Assembly (NCBI RefSeq): GCF_036053395.1
Contig: NZ_CP107942.1
Location: forward strand, 5,856,501 to 5,920,500
Direction of reading: 5' to 3'
Length of the DNA: 64,000 nucleotides
Source: Actinoplanes sp. NBC_00393
Lineage (GTDB): Bacteria > Actinomycetota > Actinomycetes > Mycobacteriales > Micromonosporaceae
The number at the start of each line of letters is the position of its first letter. The stretch's first letter is position 1. Below are positions 53,186-63,131 of this stretch, one piece after another. The position numbers were made by a program, and so were the translations under genes. Below the pieces are notes generated by a model. That model ran no database searches and had not been told where the DNA came from. It worked only from the letters and a program-made list of their open reading frames with translations.

Positions 53186-53650
53186 TCGCCGCTGCCGCCC
53201 TACCGCTGCACCAGCGGTCCGGCAGCAGGCGCTTGCGGCCGACCGCCGGCGCCGCCACCGGGTCCGGCGGTGCCACTGCCGCGCCGACCGCGATGCCGGC
53301 GGCCAAGGTGGCACCGGCGACGAACCACGCGAAGCCCAGGCCGATCACTACCGCGGTGAGCAGAACCAGGAAAACCGAAAGGTCACCACGGTACGCAGGT
53401 TGCGGCGGATTCCGAGCAGCGAGGAATCCAGGGCCGCGCTGTAGAGCAGCGGCGGCAAGAGGAGCGTCAGCATGATCTCCGGATCGAGCGAGATGCTGGG
53501 TCCCGGCAGCAGCGCGTAGCCGATGCCGATGATCGGCAACAGCGCGGCGGCTGGCAGCCCGGTCCGGTTGGCGACCCACCGCATCGCCACGGCGACGGCG
53601 ACGGCGACGGCGACGGCAAGGGTGAAAGCCACCAACACATGAACGCTCAT
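53186..53650 (-). pseudogene. N-terminal remnant of a Na+/H+ antiporter (CPA1-like)
   Basis: From ATG 53650 the frame reads a membrane protein start (HVLVAFTLAVAVAVAVAVAM, then PAAALLPIIGIGYALLPGPS, then LTLLLPPLLYSAALDSSLL). Near 53360 the matching sequence shifts frame (VFLVLLTAVVIGLGFAWFVA, then AGIAVGAAVAPPDPVAA). It stops after about 150 of the expected 500 or more residues, so the gene is broken by a frameshift and lacks its 3' part. Confidence 0.75.
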
Positions 53651-53705
53651 GCCCTAATCCCCCACCGGGTGCGCGCGCACATGGGGCGGAGGCAGGAACG
53701 CGCCG

Positions 53706-54536
53706 CTATCTGTCCGAGTCGCCGGTCACCGTCGCCCAGACCACCTTGCCCCCAAGTGTCGGCATCGCTCCCCATCCCGCAGAGGCGGCATGAACCAGAC
53801 CCAGACCGCGCCCACGCTCAGCGAGCGAAGGCTGCCCGCCATCACGTGCGGACCCGTCCGGGCGCGGATAGCGCATGTCACCGTCCCGGACAGCCAGGTG
53901 CAGATCGCGGCCGCGTCGGAACACGGTGATCACGAATTCGGTGCCGGCATGTTCGACCGCATTGCTGGCCAGCTCGGACATGATCAACGTGGCAGCAGGT
54001 CGCAGACCGGGCAGTTGCCACGTCTGACATGCCCGCGCAACCAGCTCACGAGCAGCCCGCACGGAAGCTGCTTGCGGCGCCAGACGGGTCTGCCACCAAT
54101 GTTCGCGCAACAGCCTGCCGACGATCGCGATGCGGGCTTCCGCCATCGTGGCGAACAACAACGTCGGGTCCCACTCGTGATTTCGCAGCCGGTAGTCCAG
54201 CATCGTCGTCGACGGGGCGCAGAGCGCCAGGTGTGCCGGTGCCGGTCCGGACCGCGCCGTCCGCTGTGCCGCCACCCAGTACGGCAGGCTCACCCCATGC
54301 AGATCGCCGACATCGTGCAGATCGATGATGAGCGCCTCGGACGGCCCGGCCAGGCACAGCCGCAGACCTGCGGTGACCTGGCTGCCGAGCTCCCGTGACC
54401 ACCGGCCGTGCACCTTCAATTCGACAACGGCACTGCTCGCATCAGCGATGACACCCACCGATATTCCGCGACCGTCGGTCCCCGCGGTAACCAGATAAGG
54501 CGGCCGAAGGGGCTGTGCCCAATGGCGCTGTTGCAC
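53706..54536 (-). CDS. Fused STAS-HATPase protein
   Basis: A 276-residue protein. Residues about 10-110 are a STAS-like fold (AVVELKVHGRWSRELGSQV, LIIDLHDVGDLHGVSLPYWV) and about 150-275 are an HATPase_c domain (TLIMSELASNAVEHAG, LAVRDGDMRYPRP, RGRGLGLVHAASAGWG). The two usually separate partners (antagonist and anti-sigma kinase) are in one chain. The STAS core has no obvious phospho-Ser in the D-S-S-G position. GTG 54536 fits the start of folded sequence. It could be a self-contained regulatory switch. Confidence 0.72.
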   Translation of the reverse strand: MQQRHWAQPLRPPYLVTAGTDGRGISVGVIADASSAVVELKVHGRWSRELGSQVTAGLRLCLAGPSEALIIDLHDVGDLHGVSLPYWVAAQRTARSGPAPAHLALCAPSTTMLDYRLRNHEWDPTLLFATMAEARIAIVGRLLREHWWQTRLAPQAASVRAARELVARACQTWQLPGLRPAATLIMSELASNAVEHAGTEFVITVFRRGRDLHLAVRDGDMRYPRPDGSARDGGQPSLAERGRGLGLVHAASAGWGAMPTLGGKVVWATVTGDSDR

Positions 54537-54917
54537 GACGTCACCGCCGGCCGTAGCTGCACGCGATGCCCGAATCCGCCGGGACGTCAGCAGATGATGG
54601 GAGCAGGTCGGGGATCGCCTGCTCAGCCCCCGTCTCACCCGCAAAAATCGACGCGTGGTGCGCTACTACTGTCACGACTACTCCAGGGCGCCCGGCTAGA
54701 ACGGTGCGCTGCCGAGGTCTGGAGCAGCGAGCGACGATGAGGCCACACCGCCACGGGACCAACGGTATACGGACCGGACGAAGATCGCTCCGATGGCGTC
54801 CACGCTTCAACTGTGCGCGCAGTCATCCACCACGGGTGAGGACAGGCGCCTACATCAGGCGTCCAGTCAGGCTGCGGTGAGCCGACCGTCGGCTGCGTCA
54901 GCGGAAGGAACGGTTGC
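54537..54917. other. Intergenic region
   Basis: About 380 bases between the fused regulator and the sulfatase remnant, with no gene I can support. Confidence 0.35.
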
Positions 54918-55079
54918 ATGGGCCTGCGTGAATACAAGCCGGGTACGACGTACTCAGGCCGGATCGAACGGACAACTGACGAGTCGAGCCCTGCATAGCA
55001 GGAGCCTGTCCGAGCGGCGCCCGGGTCACCCAACGTGCTGTTCATCGCCCTGGACGACACCGGATTCGGCCAGGTGGGC
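54918..55079 (+). pseudogene. 5' fragment of an arylsulfatase gene
   Basis: GGAAGGA precedes ATG 54918; the frame reads MGLREYKPGTTYSGRIERTT, has an in-frame TAG at 54996-54998, then continues as PNVLFIALDDTGFGQ, the N-terminal metal-site block of arylsulfatases. The catalytic C-x-P-x-R region and the rest are missing. Confidence 0.75.
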
Positions 55080-55395
55080 CGCCGCGCCCCGTCAAGCCCA
55101 CCGCGCGCCGCGTACTCCCGCTCGGACTCACTCGGAAGCCGGCCACCGGCCCGGCGGCAACAGGCCCGGGCGTCCAGCCACGACACATGCACGACCGGGT
55201 GATCTCCCCGTCCGCCGATGTCCGATGTCCTACCCTCGGGGCGACGCCAGGAGGCGTGCGGCACCCTGCCACTACCAAGGTGCCGCGGCCGCCGCCGTCG
55301 GCGGGAAGTCGTCGGGCAGCAACCCACCGAACACGAACGACCATCCTTCCCGCTCGGCCGTCGTGACGTACCCGGTCGCCGCAACGAACACGGCA
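55080..55395 (-). pseudogene. Fragment of formylglycine-generating enzyme (sulfatase maturase)
   Basis: Minus-strand translation gives FVAATGYVTTAEREGWSFVF, then GGLLPDDFPP, a frameshift/stop region near 55270, then GDHPVVHVSWLDARACCRRA, GGRLPSESEREYAARGGLDG, all typical of SUMF1/FGE-type enzymes. It lies back to back with the arylsulfatase remnant. Both ends are lost. Confidence 0.75.
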
Positions 55396-55581
55396 CCAGC
55401 CGATGGATAGGTCTACTGTTGTCGCTGAGTGCACGTTTCGACGGACCGGCCGCACCGAGACATCCAACGGCGGTCGCCGTTGACACGCTGAGCGTGCGCA
55501 CGATCGCGGCATTCGCTTCCACTAGCTGCCCCAGTCCCTGGTAGCCCTCCAGCATCAGTTGGCGCCATCCAGGAGTAGCTG

Positions 55582-56634
55582 ATGATTCAGCAGAGCATGC
55601 ACGATCGAGATGACGCCCATCCCTGCCGCGTCTGGGACCTTGTCAGCGCCCACGGCCCGAGTTTGACCGCACTGTGCCGCTCGGGCGTCGTCCTGATGCC
55701 GGGCATCCATGGGATCGGCCTATCAGCCCCGCCATTCCCCGGCCGACCGGACACAACGACTCCCCAGGTCCGATTCTCCAGCGATCAGGCCAGTGCCCGG
55801 ATAGAATCCGCACAGGACGTGCTGCACGACGGCCCCTGCCATGACGCCGCCGCTACCCGCCAGCCCGTTCACGCCCCCGACCTGACCGACTCGTCATGGA
55901 GCGAACGCTGGCCGCGGTTCACCCCCGCAGCGCTGAACGCCGGCGTACGAGCCGTGTTCGCGCTGCCACTGCATGCCGGCGCCGTCCGGCACGCCGGAGC
56001 CGTCGACCTGTACCGGCGCACACCGGGCGCATTGCACGACACTGACCGCAACGCCGCGACGGCGTTCACCGCCGCAGCCGCCGAGTTGCTCACCCTGGAG
56101 CGCCTCGGCCTGGACTGGACCAGTGCCTTCACCCACGCCAGCCTCGACCAGACGATTCTCGCCCTGGCCGGTGGCACACTGGTCACCACCGGCCGAGGCC
56201 TGACCGGCGACCCCGGCGCTGCGCTGCCGCTGGCACGCTGGTTCGATCACGACTCGCTGCCCATGTTGCGCCGACAGGTTCACGCCGTCAGCGCTGCCCA
56301 CGGCCTGTCCGGCGACGACGCCAACCGGTTCGTGCTGGCCGTCCACGAGGCGATGATCAACGCCATCGAACACGGCGGCGGGCTCGGCCAGTTACTGCTC
56401 TGGTACCGCGATGACCGCCTCTGGTGCGAAATAGGCGATCACGGCCCCGGCATCGGTACCACCCTGCGCTCCGCCTGTGACCCCGCCACCCGCCCGCGAG
56501 TCGGAACCCAAAAAAGGCGTCCCAGCGGCATGAAGCTCATCCAGCAGGCCTGCACCACCATGGAGATCACCACCGACTCCACCGGCACCCGGCTACAGCT
56601 CAGCTTCCAGCTCACCCATTCGGCACCAGGGTGA
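55582..56634 (+). CDS. GAF-HATPase regulatory protein
   Basis: A 350-residue protein. A GAF domain (RIESAQDVLHDGPCHDAAATRQPVHAPDLTD, GVRAVFALPLHAG) is followed by an RsbW-like HATPase domain (FVLAVHEAMINAIEHGG, LWCEIGDHGPGI, SGMKLIQQACTTMEITTD). AGGAG sits 7 bases before the ATG. The GAF part resembles the GAF-ANTAR proteins at 49-51 kb. It is probably another anti-sigma or antagonist kinase in the same regulatory network. Confidence 0.8.
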   Translation: MIQQSMHDRDDAHPCRVWDLVSAHGPSLTALCRSGVVLMPGIHGIGLSAPPFPGRPDTTTPQVRFSSDQASARIESAQDVLHDGPCHDAAATRQPVHAPDLTDSSWSERWPRFTPAALNAGVRAVFALPLHAGAVRHAGAVDLYRRTPGALHDTDRNAATAFTAAAAELLTLERLGLDWTSAFTHASLDQTILALAGGTLVTTGRGLTGDPGAALPLARWFDHDSLPMLRRQVHAVSAAHGLSGDDANRFVLAVHEAMINAIEHGGGLGQLLLWYRDDRLWCEIGDHGPGIGTTLRSACDPATRPRVGTQKRRPSGMKLIQQACTTMEITTDSTGTRLQLSFQLTHSAPG

Positions 56635-56725
56635 GGCGGCCAAGCCGACCAACGCATCGGCCGTCGCGAGGAGCGACACCCGGTGCGTGAATCCAACAGT
56701 CAGTTCCAGCCGGGCGCCGCCGCCG

Positions 56726-57613
56726 CTACCGGGCGGGATGCCGGCCCAGGCTCACCATCAGATACGGAAAACCCAGTTCGGGTACAACCCGTGCCAGCGC
56801 TTCGCGAGCCACCGCGAACTCGATCGGCGCGCTGAACGGCAGCACCGACACACCGAACGTCGACGCGACCAGCGAGCCCGCGGACAGCGCCTCGCCGGCG
56901 TGCAGCCAGTCGATCGCGTTATCGCGAGGGCCGTGCAGCAGGGCGAATGTCGCGGCCCGGTCGCGCCCGCAGGAAACGGTGGGCAGACGACCGCCGGGCG
57001 ACCCCACGATCCGATCGTTACCGGCCCAGAGAGCCAGTTCCTTCTGCCATTGCGCGACCGCCGGCTCCAGGCTCGCGCTGTCGGCGGCGGCGACCGCGAG
57101 TTCCAGGATCTGATCAGGACGGAGCAGCCCGAGCCGCACATGTTGCGCCTCGAAGGCGGTGGCGATCGTGCGCAAGGTCGCCGGTTCGACCGGGTCCCCG
57201 GTGACCGGGTGGATGTCGGTATGGCGCAGGTCGATGACGCGGGCGAGCTCGGCGGTCTCCGCGTCCACCGGGGCCGGGCCGTCGATCCGCACGCGTGCCA
57301 GATGCGCGGGATCAGCGTCGTCGGGACTGCGGGTCACCGTGGCCCGCCAGCCGTGGGCCGCGAGCGTCAGACGGGCGTGGTGCAGTGCGGCGCCGCAGCT
57401 GATGGTCGCGAGCCGGGCATCCGGGTCGGTTCTCGTCGTCAGCCGGGTGTGGTCCACGAACAGATCCAGTGTCACGTCGGTGATCCGCCACTGCCACGGC
57501 TGTAAGTCATATGCCGAAGGCGCATGCCGGGCCGCGGCGACAGCCTGGTGGAAAGCCTCGTTGGTGATGTGGTGACTGACCGGGCGGGCCACGCCGACCG
57601 GGGCCGGCTTCAT
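56726..57613 (-). CDS. Acg-like nitroreductase-fold protein
   Basis: A 295-residue protein of the Acg/Rv2032 subgroup of nitroreductase-like flavoproteins. AARHAPSAYDLQPWQWRI is near the start, with the HTRLTTRTDPDARLATISCGAAL segment, the VIDLRHTD block and a C-terminal FPYLMVSLGRHP. In mycobacteria such genes belong to the DosR hypoxia regulon and lack a normal nitroreductase reaction. I chose ATG 57613; the frame is open upstream but not protein-like. It is probably expressed under stress or low oxygen. Confidence 0.82.
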   Translation of the reverse strand: MKPAPVGVARPVSHHITNEAFHQAVAAARHAPSAYDLQPWQWRITDVTLDLFVDHTRLTTRTDPDARLATISCGAALHHARLTLAAHGWRATVTRSPDDADPAHLARVRIDGPAPVDAETAELARVIDLRHTDIHPVTGDPVEPATLRTIATAFEAQHVRLGLLRPDQILELAVAAADSASLEPAVAQWQKELALWAGNDRIVGSPGGRLPTVSCGRDRAATFALLHGPRDNAIDWLHAGEALSAGSLVASTFGVSVLPFSAPIEFAVAREALARVVPELGFPYLMVSLGRHPAR

Positions 57614-57910
57614 CGGACATCCCTCAGCGGCAGCGTGGCTTCGATGAGGCGCGGTTTCGGGTGACCTGGCAGCGTGCACCGGATGCGGGACTGGACGGCA
57701 CTGGAAAACAGCCGGGTCGAGGCCATGGGATTCCCATCGTCGGGGACCAACGCGGGCACAGGGCCCTACCCCACGAACAGGGCGAGGACGAGGTCCACCG
57801 AGGCCGGTGAAGGCACAGACCGAGACGAAGTCCCGATCAAGGCCTACGGTACGCGTGTTCGGACGCCGATGACACTCGGATGCTGACCCGGCGGGCAACG
57901 CTCGGCGAGG

Positions 57911-58585
57911 TCACTTGCCGGCCGTGCCGTCGATGAGTCCTCCCTGGTGGTGCAGATGGCGTTTCAGGGCGCTGTGGTATCCCGCGGCCAGGCGAGTCAG
58001 ATCGTCGATGTCACGGACCATGCGCGCCCGGCCGGTTGCCAGGTCGGTCGCCGCCTCGTTCTGCTGGTCGTGGGATCTCCGGTCGATGGCGGCGGCCGCG
58101 TCCCGGGCATCACGAAGCACGCGGCCGGCCTGCTCGCGGGCCTCCGTGAGCAGCATCCGGGATTTGTCCCGAGCCTCACCCACATACCCGTCAGCGGTGT
58201 GCTGCGCCATCCTCAGAACCCGTTCCGGGGACGCCTCGCCGCGGACAGTGGCCGCCGCAGCGGCGGCCCGGTACGCCTCGTCGAACTGCTTCCGTACGTG
58301 CCGGGCCTCGCGCTCGGCGCGGTCGCATGCTCGCTGGGCGTGCCCGAGTGCTGCCGTCGCCGCGGACAACTCGGCTCGGTCAACTCGACGTGGCCCGTCC
58401 GACGCTCTCACCGGTGCGCGGGCGTCGAGCCTGTGGCGCAACGCTTCGTTCTCCTCGAGCAGCCTGATCATCTCTCCGATGGCCTCGTCAAGGAAGCAGT
58501 CGACATCGTTCCCGTCGTAGCCACGCCGGCCGAGGGGAGCCTTCGCGAACTCCGTATTGTGGATGTCGGCCGGCGTCAGGGACAT
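57911..58585 (-). CDS. DivIVA-domain coiled-coil protein
   Basis: A 224-residue protein. The N-terminal DivIVA motif reads LTPADIHNTEFAKAPLGRRGYDGNDVDCFLDEA, followed by a long coiled coil (ELSAATAALGHAQRACDRAEREARHVRKQF, then EARDKSRMLLTEAREQAGRV). GAGGAG is 6 bases before the ATG. DivIVA-like proteins mark curved or polar membrane and recruit division or tip-growth partners; this one is smaller than Wag31. It is a separate, accessory copy. Confidence 0.85.
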   Translation of the reverse strand: MSLTPADIHNTEFAKAPLGRRGYDGNDVDCFLDEAIGEMIRLLEENEALRHRLDARAPVRASDGPRRVDRAELSAATAALGHAQRACDRAEREARHVRKQFDEAYRAAAAAATVRGEASPERVLRMAQHTADGYVGEARDKSRMLLTEAREQAGRVLRDARDAAAAIDRRSHDQQNEAATDLATGRARMVRDIDDLTRLAAGYHSALKRHLHHQGGLIDGTAGK

Positions 58586-58849
58586 GATGCTCCTCGGGTC
58601 GCGGTGAAGGGTGCGATGCTGACCGTCGGGGGAGGCGGCGCACTGGAGCGAACGCCACTGTACGCGGATGACCGAGTCACCGCTGGCCGGCGAAGGCCAG
58701 TGTGGATCAGGCGTCGTGGCTGCCGGTCGCCGCCGGCTCCTCTTCAGGTGGTGCGCCGTCGGCTCCGCGCTCAGCACCCCATTCTGAGGTGGTGCCACGC
58801 CGGAACGGCCTCGCAGCCACATCCCACGAATCGAACGACAAGGATCTGC

Positions 58850-59020
58850 ATGACACCCACGCACGACCAGGCCACGTTGTTCATGGCACCGACCTCCGGC
58901 CGGGACGCCGGAAGGACCGACCGGACACTGCCGGCGGCCGACCACCGAGCTGAGGCAATGCAGGCGCTCTGCCACCCGTTCGCGGTCCGCGCCGAACCGG
59001 CTACCGATTCCGTCCGCTGA
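58850..59020 (+). CDS. Possible small protein
   Basis: A 56-residue frame (TPTHDQATLFMAPTSGRDAGR, then EAMQALCHPFAVRAE). AAGGAT lies 6 bases before the ATG. Protein-like but unassigned. Confidence 0.35.
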   Translation: MTPTHDQATLFMAPTSGRDAGRTDRTLPAADHRAEAMQALCHPFAVRAEPATDSVR

Positions 59021-59097
59021 GCGGTCACCGCGCCGCCATCCTGACCGGCGTCGCGCTGACAACCGCCGACCGGCTCCATCTTCTCAGAGAGCCCATC

Positions 59098-59279
59098 ATG
59101 ACCATTTCCAAGGCAGCCGTGATCTCCGTTCTTCGCGAGCGCGGCCAGCACGTCAGGGCAGACTTTGTCGACCGGAACTGCCCGACCATATCGACGTCTC
59201 CCGACATTGCGGCCTGCTCGCCATGCTCCGGCTCGATCCGGCCGATCTGACCGAGCCGGACGCCCGACCCGCCGGCTGA
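59098..59279 (+). pseudogene. Frameshifted small gene
   Basis: From ATG 59098 the frame reads KAAVISVLRERGQHVRADFV; near 59172 the coherent reading moves one frame (ELPDHIDVSRHCGLLAMLRL, then DPADLTEPDARPAG) and ends at the TGA at 59277. One deleted base explains it. The joined product would be a 60-residue helical protein of unknown role. Confidence 0.5.
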
Positions 59280-59499
59280 TGGATCAGTCGCCGGACACGC
59301 TGAACGGGCTCTGGCACAAAGTTCGTGAATGCGGGCCGCCCAGGGGCGCCATAACCATCGATGTGGATGATCATGTCTGCGGTATAGCCATCATTCACTG
59401 GCCACGGACAGCCGTCGTGGTGAGCCGCGGCGTGGCAGTGATCGACAGAGGGTGAGGTCGGCCGGGTGGTCGATACCGCGCGCGTTCCAGCGACATCAG

Positions 59500-60200
59500 C
59501 CCGCGGTGTCCGACGCAAAGGTGATTCGCTGTCGTCGCGGCTCAGCGTCGCGACGTATCCCGGGATGACGACAGTCACGTCGCCTGCCGCGAAGACCGGT
59601 GCCAGCGTGTCCCGGCACCAGCCGCGGGCCTCCACGGCATTGCAGGCTCCGCGCGTGATCGCCGCTTCGACGTTGACTTCGCTGACCGTATCCCGCAGAT
59701 AGGCGTCGAAGGTCGTCGGCAGCCGAAGCTCGACATCGGTGTAGTCCAGCAGCCGCAAGCCGCAGGGAGCAACTCGCGCGGGTCGAGCGGCCGCCAGCAA
59801 GCGGGCCAGGGAAACCGGCGCTCGAAAGCGGCGAAACCAATCCGCCAGCGCGTCCCCGCTCTCCGAGTGCCGGCCCTCGGAGAAGTCATAGAGCAAGAAT
59901 TTCCCACCGCGTGCCAGCGCCCGCGCTGCCTCAGAGAGCGCCGGCCGGAGGTCGGCGTAGTTCAGCGAGCCGGCCGCCGTAACAAGATCGAACATCCCTG
60001 CCCCGAACGGCAACTGCTCGGCCGCGCCGATTACGAATTGGGCCTGCGGCGCGACGGTCCGACAATGCGCGAGCATGGCGGGGACGGCCTCCAGCCCGGA
60101 CACGTGCTCGGCAAGCGGGGCCAGCGCGGCTGTGGACAGGCCCCGCTCCACACCCGACATCGAGTGCCCGACGGCGCGGTGATCGAGGCGGGCTGATCGC
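59500..60200 (-). pseudogene. Decayed class I SAM-dependent methyltransferase
   Basis: RALDVGCGAG (motif I, near 60170-60140) is in one frame and LSTAALAPLAEHVSGLEAVP in the next; one extra G in a GGGG run explains the break. Motifs IGAAEQLPFGAGMFDLVTAA and LARGGKFLLYDFSEG follow. The sequence past about 59500 in this frame is no longer family-like although open to 59153. Confidence 0.7.
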
Positions 60201-60717
60201 AGGATTTACTGATGGACCGACGGCCGGTCGAACGCATACGCGGCTGCCAGCCGCTCGCTGTTGTAGACGCTCGTCACGACTCCCCGACCCGTTGTCGTAC
60301 GCCACCGGCACATCATCCGCGCGAGGTTAGTTGAGGGACTACCGAAGACAACCCCGGTCCACTTCCGCAACCCTGCCACCGACCACGACCATGGATCAAG
60401 ACAAGAAACTGGCCTCGCCGGAGATCACCGTACGAGCATTCGTGTCACCAGGGTGTCGCGATCATCCATAATGGACGACCTCTGCGGCGTTCGAGCGCGC
60501 CGCCCACATCAGGGAGCCCGCCAAGCACGCCACACCCGAGGAGACGCTGCCCAGCCCTACTGGCGAGGATCGCGGCCGGCCAGCCGGACTGAGCACGAAG
60601 ACCCACCCGAGAGACGCTGAGGAGCAACACGATTGAGACAGTTCCACCGAAACCGTACGCACGTACGGGCAAAAACACGTGTCGCACACATGCAATCGCA
60701 TTAAGGTCGACAAATGC

Positions 60718-60742
60718 AAAAGGCCAGCTACGCTGGCCTTTT
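60718..60742 (-). terminator. Terminator of tRNA-Pro
   Basis: Perfect hairpin AAAAGGCCAGC-GTA-GCTGGCCTTTT as read on the minus strand, six bases after the tRNA 3' end, with a T-run. Confidence 0.85.
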
Positions 60743-60748
60743 GTTAAG

Positions 60749-60822
<74 letters not shown>

Positions 60823-60873
60823 ATCCCGCCCCGAGCCTCAGCCCGGCGCGACATCTCCTAAAGCCTACCAACC

Positions 60874-62310
60874 TCAGCCGTGCGCCTTCCCGCGACCCCC
60901 CGGCCCGGTCTTCTTGCGCGGCTTCACCGAGATCTCCACCGGGGAGCCCTCGAACCCGAACTCCTCACGCAGCTTGCGCTCGATGAACCGCAGGTACCCG
61001 GCATCGAACGGCCCCGTCGTGAACAGCACGAACCGCGGCGGCGCCACCCCGGCCTGGGTAGCGAACAAGACCCGCGGCGCCCGCCCACCCCGCACCGGGT
61101 GCGGCGTCGCCTGCGTCAGAGCCGTCAGCCACTGGTTCAAAGCACCGGTCGGAATCCGCTGCTCCCACGAGGCCAGCGCACGGCGGATGGCCGGCGCCAG
61201 TTTGTCCACCGCGCGGCCGGTCTTGGCTGAGATGTTGACCCGGACAGCCCAGGTCACCCGCTTCAGATCCCGGTCGATCTCCTTGTCCAGGTAGAACCGG
61301 CGGTCCTCATCCACCAGGTCCCACTTGTTGAAGGCGATCACCAGCGCCCGCCCGGACTCGATCACCTGGGTGATGACGCGCTGGTCCTGCTCGCTGATCA
61401 CCTCGCCGGAGTCCAGCAGCACGACCGCCACCTCAGCCGCTTCCACCGCCCCGGCAGTGCGCAGCGACGCGTAGTACTCCGTACCCGAAGCCTGATGCAC
61501 CCGCTTGCGCAGCCCCGCGGTGTCGACGAACTGCCAGACCTCGCCGTCCATCTCGACCAGGCTGTCGACCGGGTCGACAGTGGTGCCGGCCACCGAGTCG
61601 ACGACCGCGCGCTCTTCGCGCGCCACCCGGTTCAACAGCGACGACTTGCCGACGTTCGGCCGTCCGACCAGGGCGACACGACGCGGACCTCGCGGCCCGC
61701 CCTCGGTCACCGGCGGCGTCGGCGGCAACGCGGCCAGAATGTCATCCAGAAGGTCACCGGAACCACGGCCGTGCAGCGCCGAGATTGTGTGCGGCTCACC
61801 GAGGCCCAGCGACCACAGGGAAACCGCTTCGAGCTCGAGGTTCTGGTTGTCCGCCTTGTTGGCGACCAGGATCACCGGCTTGTGGCTACGCCGCAGCATC
61901 TTCACCGCGGCCTCGTCGACGTCGGTGGCGCCGACGGTCACGTCGACCACGAACACCACCACGTCAGCGGTCTGCACGGCGATCTCGGCCTGGGCGGCGA
62001 TCGCCGCGGCCCGGTCACGCGCGTCCGGTTCCCAGCCGCCGGTGTCGACGACGGTGAACCGGCGCCCGTTCCACTGCGCGTCATACGGAACCCGGTCCCG
62101 GGTCACGCCGGGCACGTCCTCCACGACCGCCTGCCGGCGGCCGATGATCCGGTTGACCAGCGTCGACTTGCCGACGTTGGGGCGGCCGACGACGGCCACC
62201 ACGGGAACCGGGCCCTGAAACTCGTCGGAGGACGACGAATCAGAAGAGGGAGAGAGGTCGAAACCACCCTCGAAATCGTTGAGATCGAGGCCGGCGGGAA
62301 GCTCAGTCAC
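60874..62310 (-). CDS. der: Ribosome biogenesis GTPase Der (EngA)
   Basis: A 478-residue double GTPase that acts in 50S subunit maturation. Two G domains: first P-loop [14 protein letters not shown] (about 42-55), DTGGW, and NKADN; second P-loop [19 protein letters not shown] and NKWDL. A C-terminal KH-like domain follows ([20 protein letters not shown], then [20 protein letters not shown]). There is an acidic, Ser-rich N-terminal extension of about 35 residues. The start overlaps the cmk stop (ATGA); cmk-der is the usual actinobacterial pair. Confidence 0.96.
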   Translation of the reverse strand: MTELPAGLDLNDFEGGFDLSPSSDSSSSDEFQGPVPVVAVVGRPNVGKSTLVNRIIGRRQAVVEDVPGVTRDRVPYDAQWNGRRFTVVDTGGWEPDARDRAAAIAAQAEIAVQTADVVVFVVDVTVGATDVDEAAVKMLRRSHKPVILVANKADNQNLELEAVSLWSLGLGEPHTISALHGRGSGDLLDDILAALPPTPPVTEGGPRGPRRVALVGRPNVGKSSLLNRVAREERAVVDSVAGTTVDPVDSLVEMDGEVWQFVDTAGLRKRVHQASGTEYYASLRTAGAVEAAEVAVVLLDSGEVISEQDQRVITQVIESGRALVIAFNKWDLVDEDRRFYLDKEIDRDLKRVTWAVRVNISAKTGRAVDKLAPAIRRALASWEQRIPTGALNQWLTALTQATPHPVRGGRAPRVLFATQAGVAPPRFVLFTTGPFDAGYLRFIERKLREEFGFEGSPVEISVKPRKKTGPGGRGKAHG

Positions 62311-62987
62311 TTACTTACCTTGCTGTTGAGCAGTTCAAGAAGGTGGGCGACAACCTCGTCGATGCCCATGCCGGTGGTGTCCACCTCGAGGGCGTCGGAG
62401 GCCTGCCGGAGCGGGTCGACCGCCCGGCTGGAGTCGAGCTTGTCGCGACGGGCCAGGTCGGCCTCGGTTGCGGCGACGTCGGTGGCGTCCTCGGCGCTGC
62501 GCCGAGCGGCGCGGGCAGCGGCGGACGCGGTCAGGTAGACCTTGAGGTCGGCGTCGGGTGCGACGACCGAAGCGATGTCGCGGCCCTCGACGATGATCCG
62601 TGGGTGCGAGGCGATGATCGCCTGCTGCAGCGTCACCAGCTGCTTGCGGACCGCGGGGACAGCGGCGACCGCGGACACCGCGGAAGTGACCTCGGGGCCG
62701 CGAATCGGGGCGTCGACGTTGGTGCCGTTCGCGGCGAAGTGTGGCGCGGCGGGATCCGTACCGATCGACAGCTCGGTCTCCAGCGCGATCTTGGCGATCG
62801 CCTCCGGGTCCGTCAGGTCGGCGCCGCCCTGCAGAACTGCCCAGGTCACCGCCCGGTACATGGCGCCGGTGTCGAGATACACCCCGTCGACGGCCGCGGC
62901 GAGCCGCCGGGAAACGGTGGACTTGCCCGAGCCCGACGGCCCGTCGACGGCCACCACGCACTTCTCCGGCCGTTCCTGAAGAGCCAC
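62307..62987 (-). CDS. cmk: Cytidylate kinase
   Basis: A 226-residue CMP/dCMP kinase. P-loop [16 protein letters not shown] (about 15-30), [37 protein letters not shown] and [14 protein letters not shown] (family D-x-x-D-x-x-R-x-x-A/V-P-L) are visible. I chose GTG 62987, which has GGAGG 5 bases upstream; the ATG at 63044 lacks one. Translation is coupled to der. Confidence 0.95.
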   Translation of the reverse strand: MALQERPEKCVVAVDGPSGSGKSTVSRRLAAAVDGVYLDTGAMYRAVTWAVLQGGADLTDPEAIAKIALETELSIGTDPAAPHFAANGTNVDAPIRGPEVTSAVSAVAAVPAVRKQLVTLQQAIIASHPRIIVEGRDIASVVAPDADLKVYLTASAAARAARRSAEDATDVAATEADLARRDKLDSSRAVDPLRQASDALEVDTTGMGIDEVVAHLLELLNSKVSK

Positions 62988-63099
62988 CGTTCCTCCAACC
63001 GTCCCCAACACCAACCCTCCCATTGTGCCCGCCCACGCAGTCATCGACGAACCGGGGCTGCATGCAGCAGATATCGACGAACCCGCCGGCTTCCGCTAT

Positions 63100-63115
63100 G
63101 TTACTGATGAGTAAC
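63100..63115. promoter_or_regulatory. Operator-like palindrome before the enoyl-CoA hydratase gene
   Basis: GTTACT-GATG-AGTAAC, a perfect 6-bp inverted repeat of the type bound by TetR repressors of lipid metabolism genes, 16 bases before the ATG. Confidence 0.55.
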
Positions 63116-63131
63116 TACGAAGGGGGCCGCA

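Noticed and set aside
52472..53314. N-terminal extension of the desaturase frame
   Set aside because: Open by chance; no desaturase-like sequence before ATG 52471 and it is antisense to the DUF5994-like gene.
59153..59499. C-terminal extension of the methyltransferase frame
   Set aside because: Composition is no longer methyltransferase-like; the frame is merely open.
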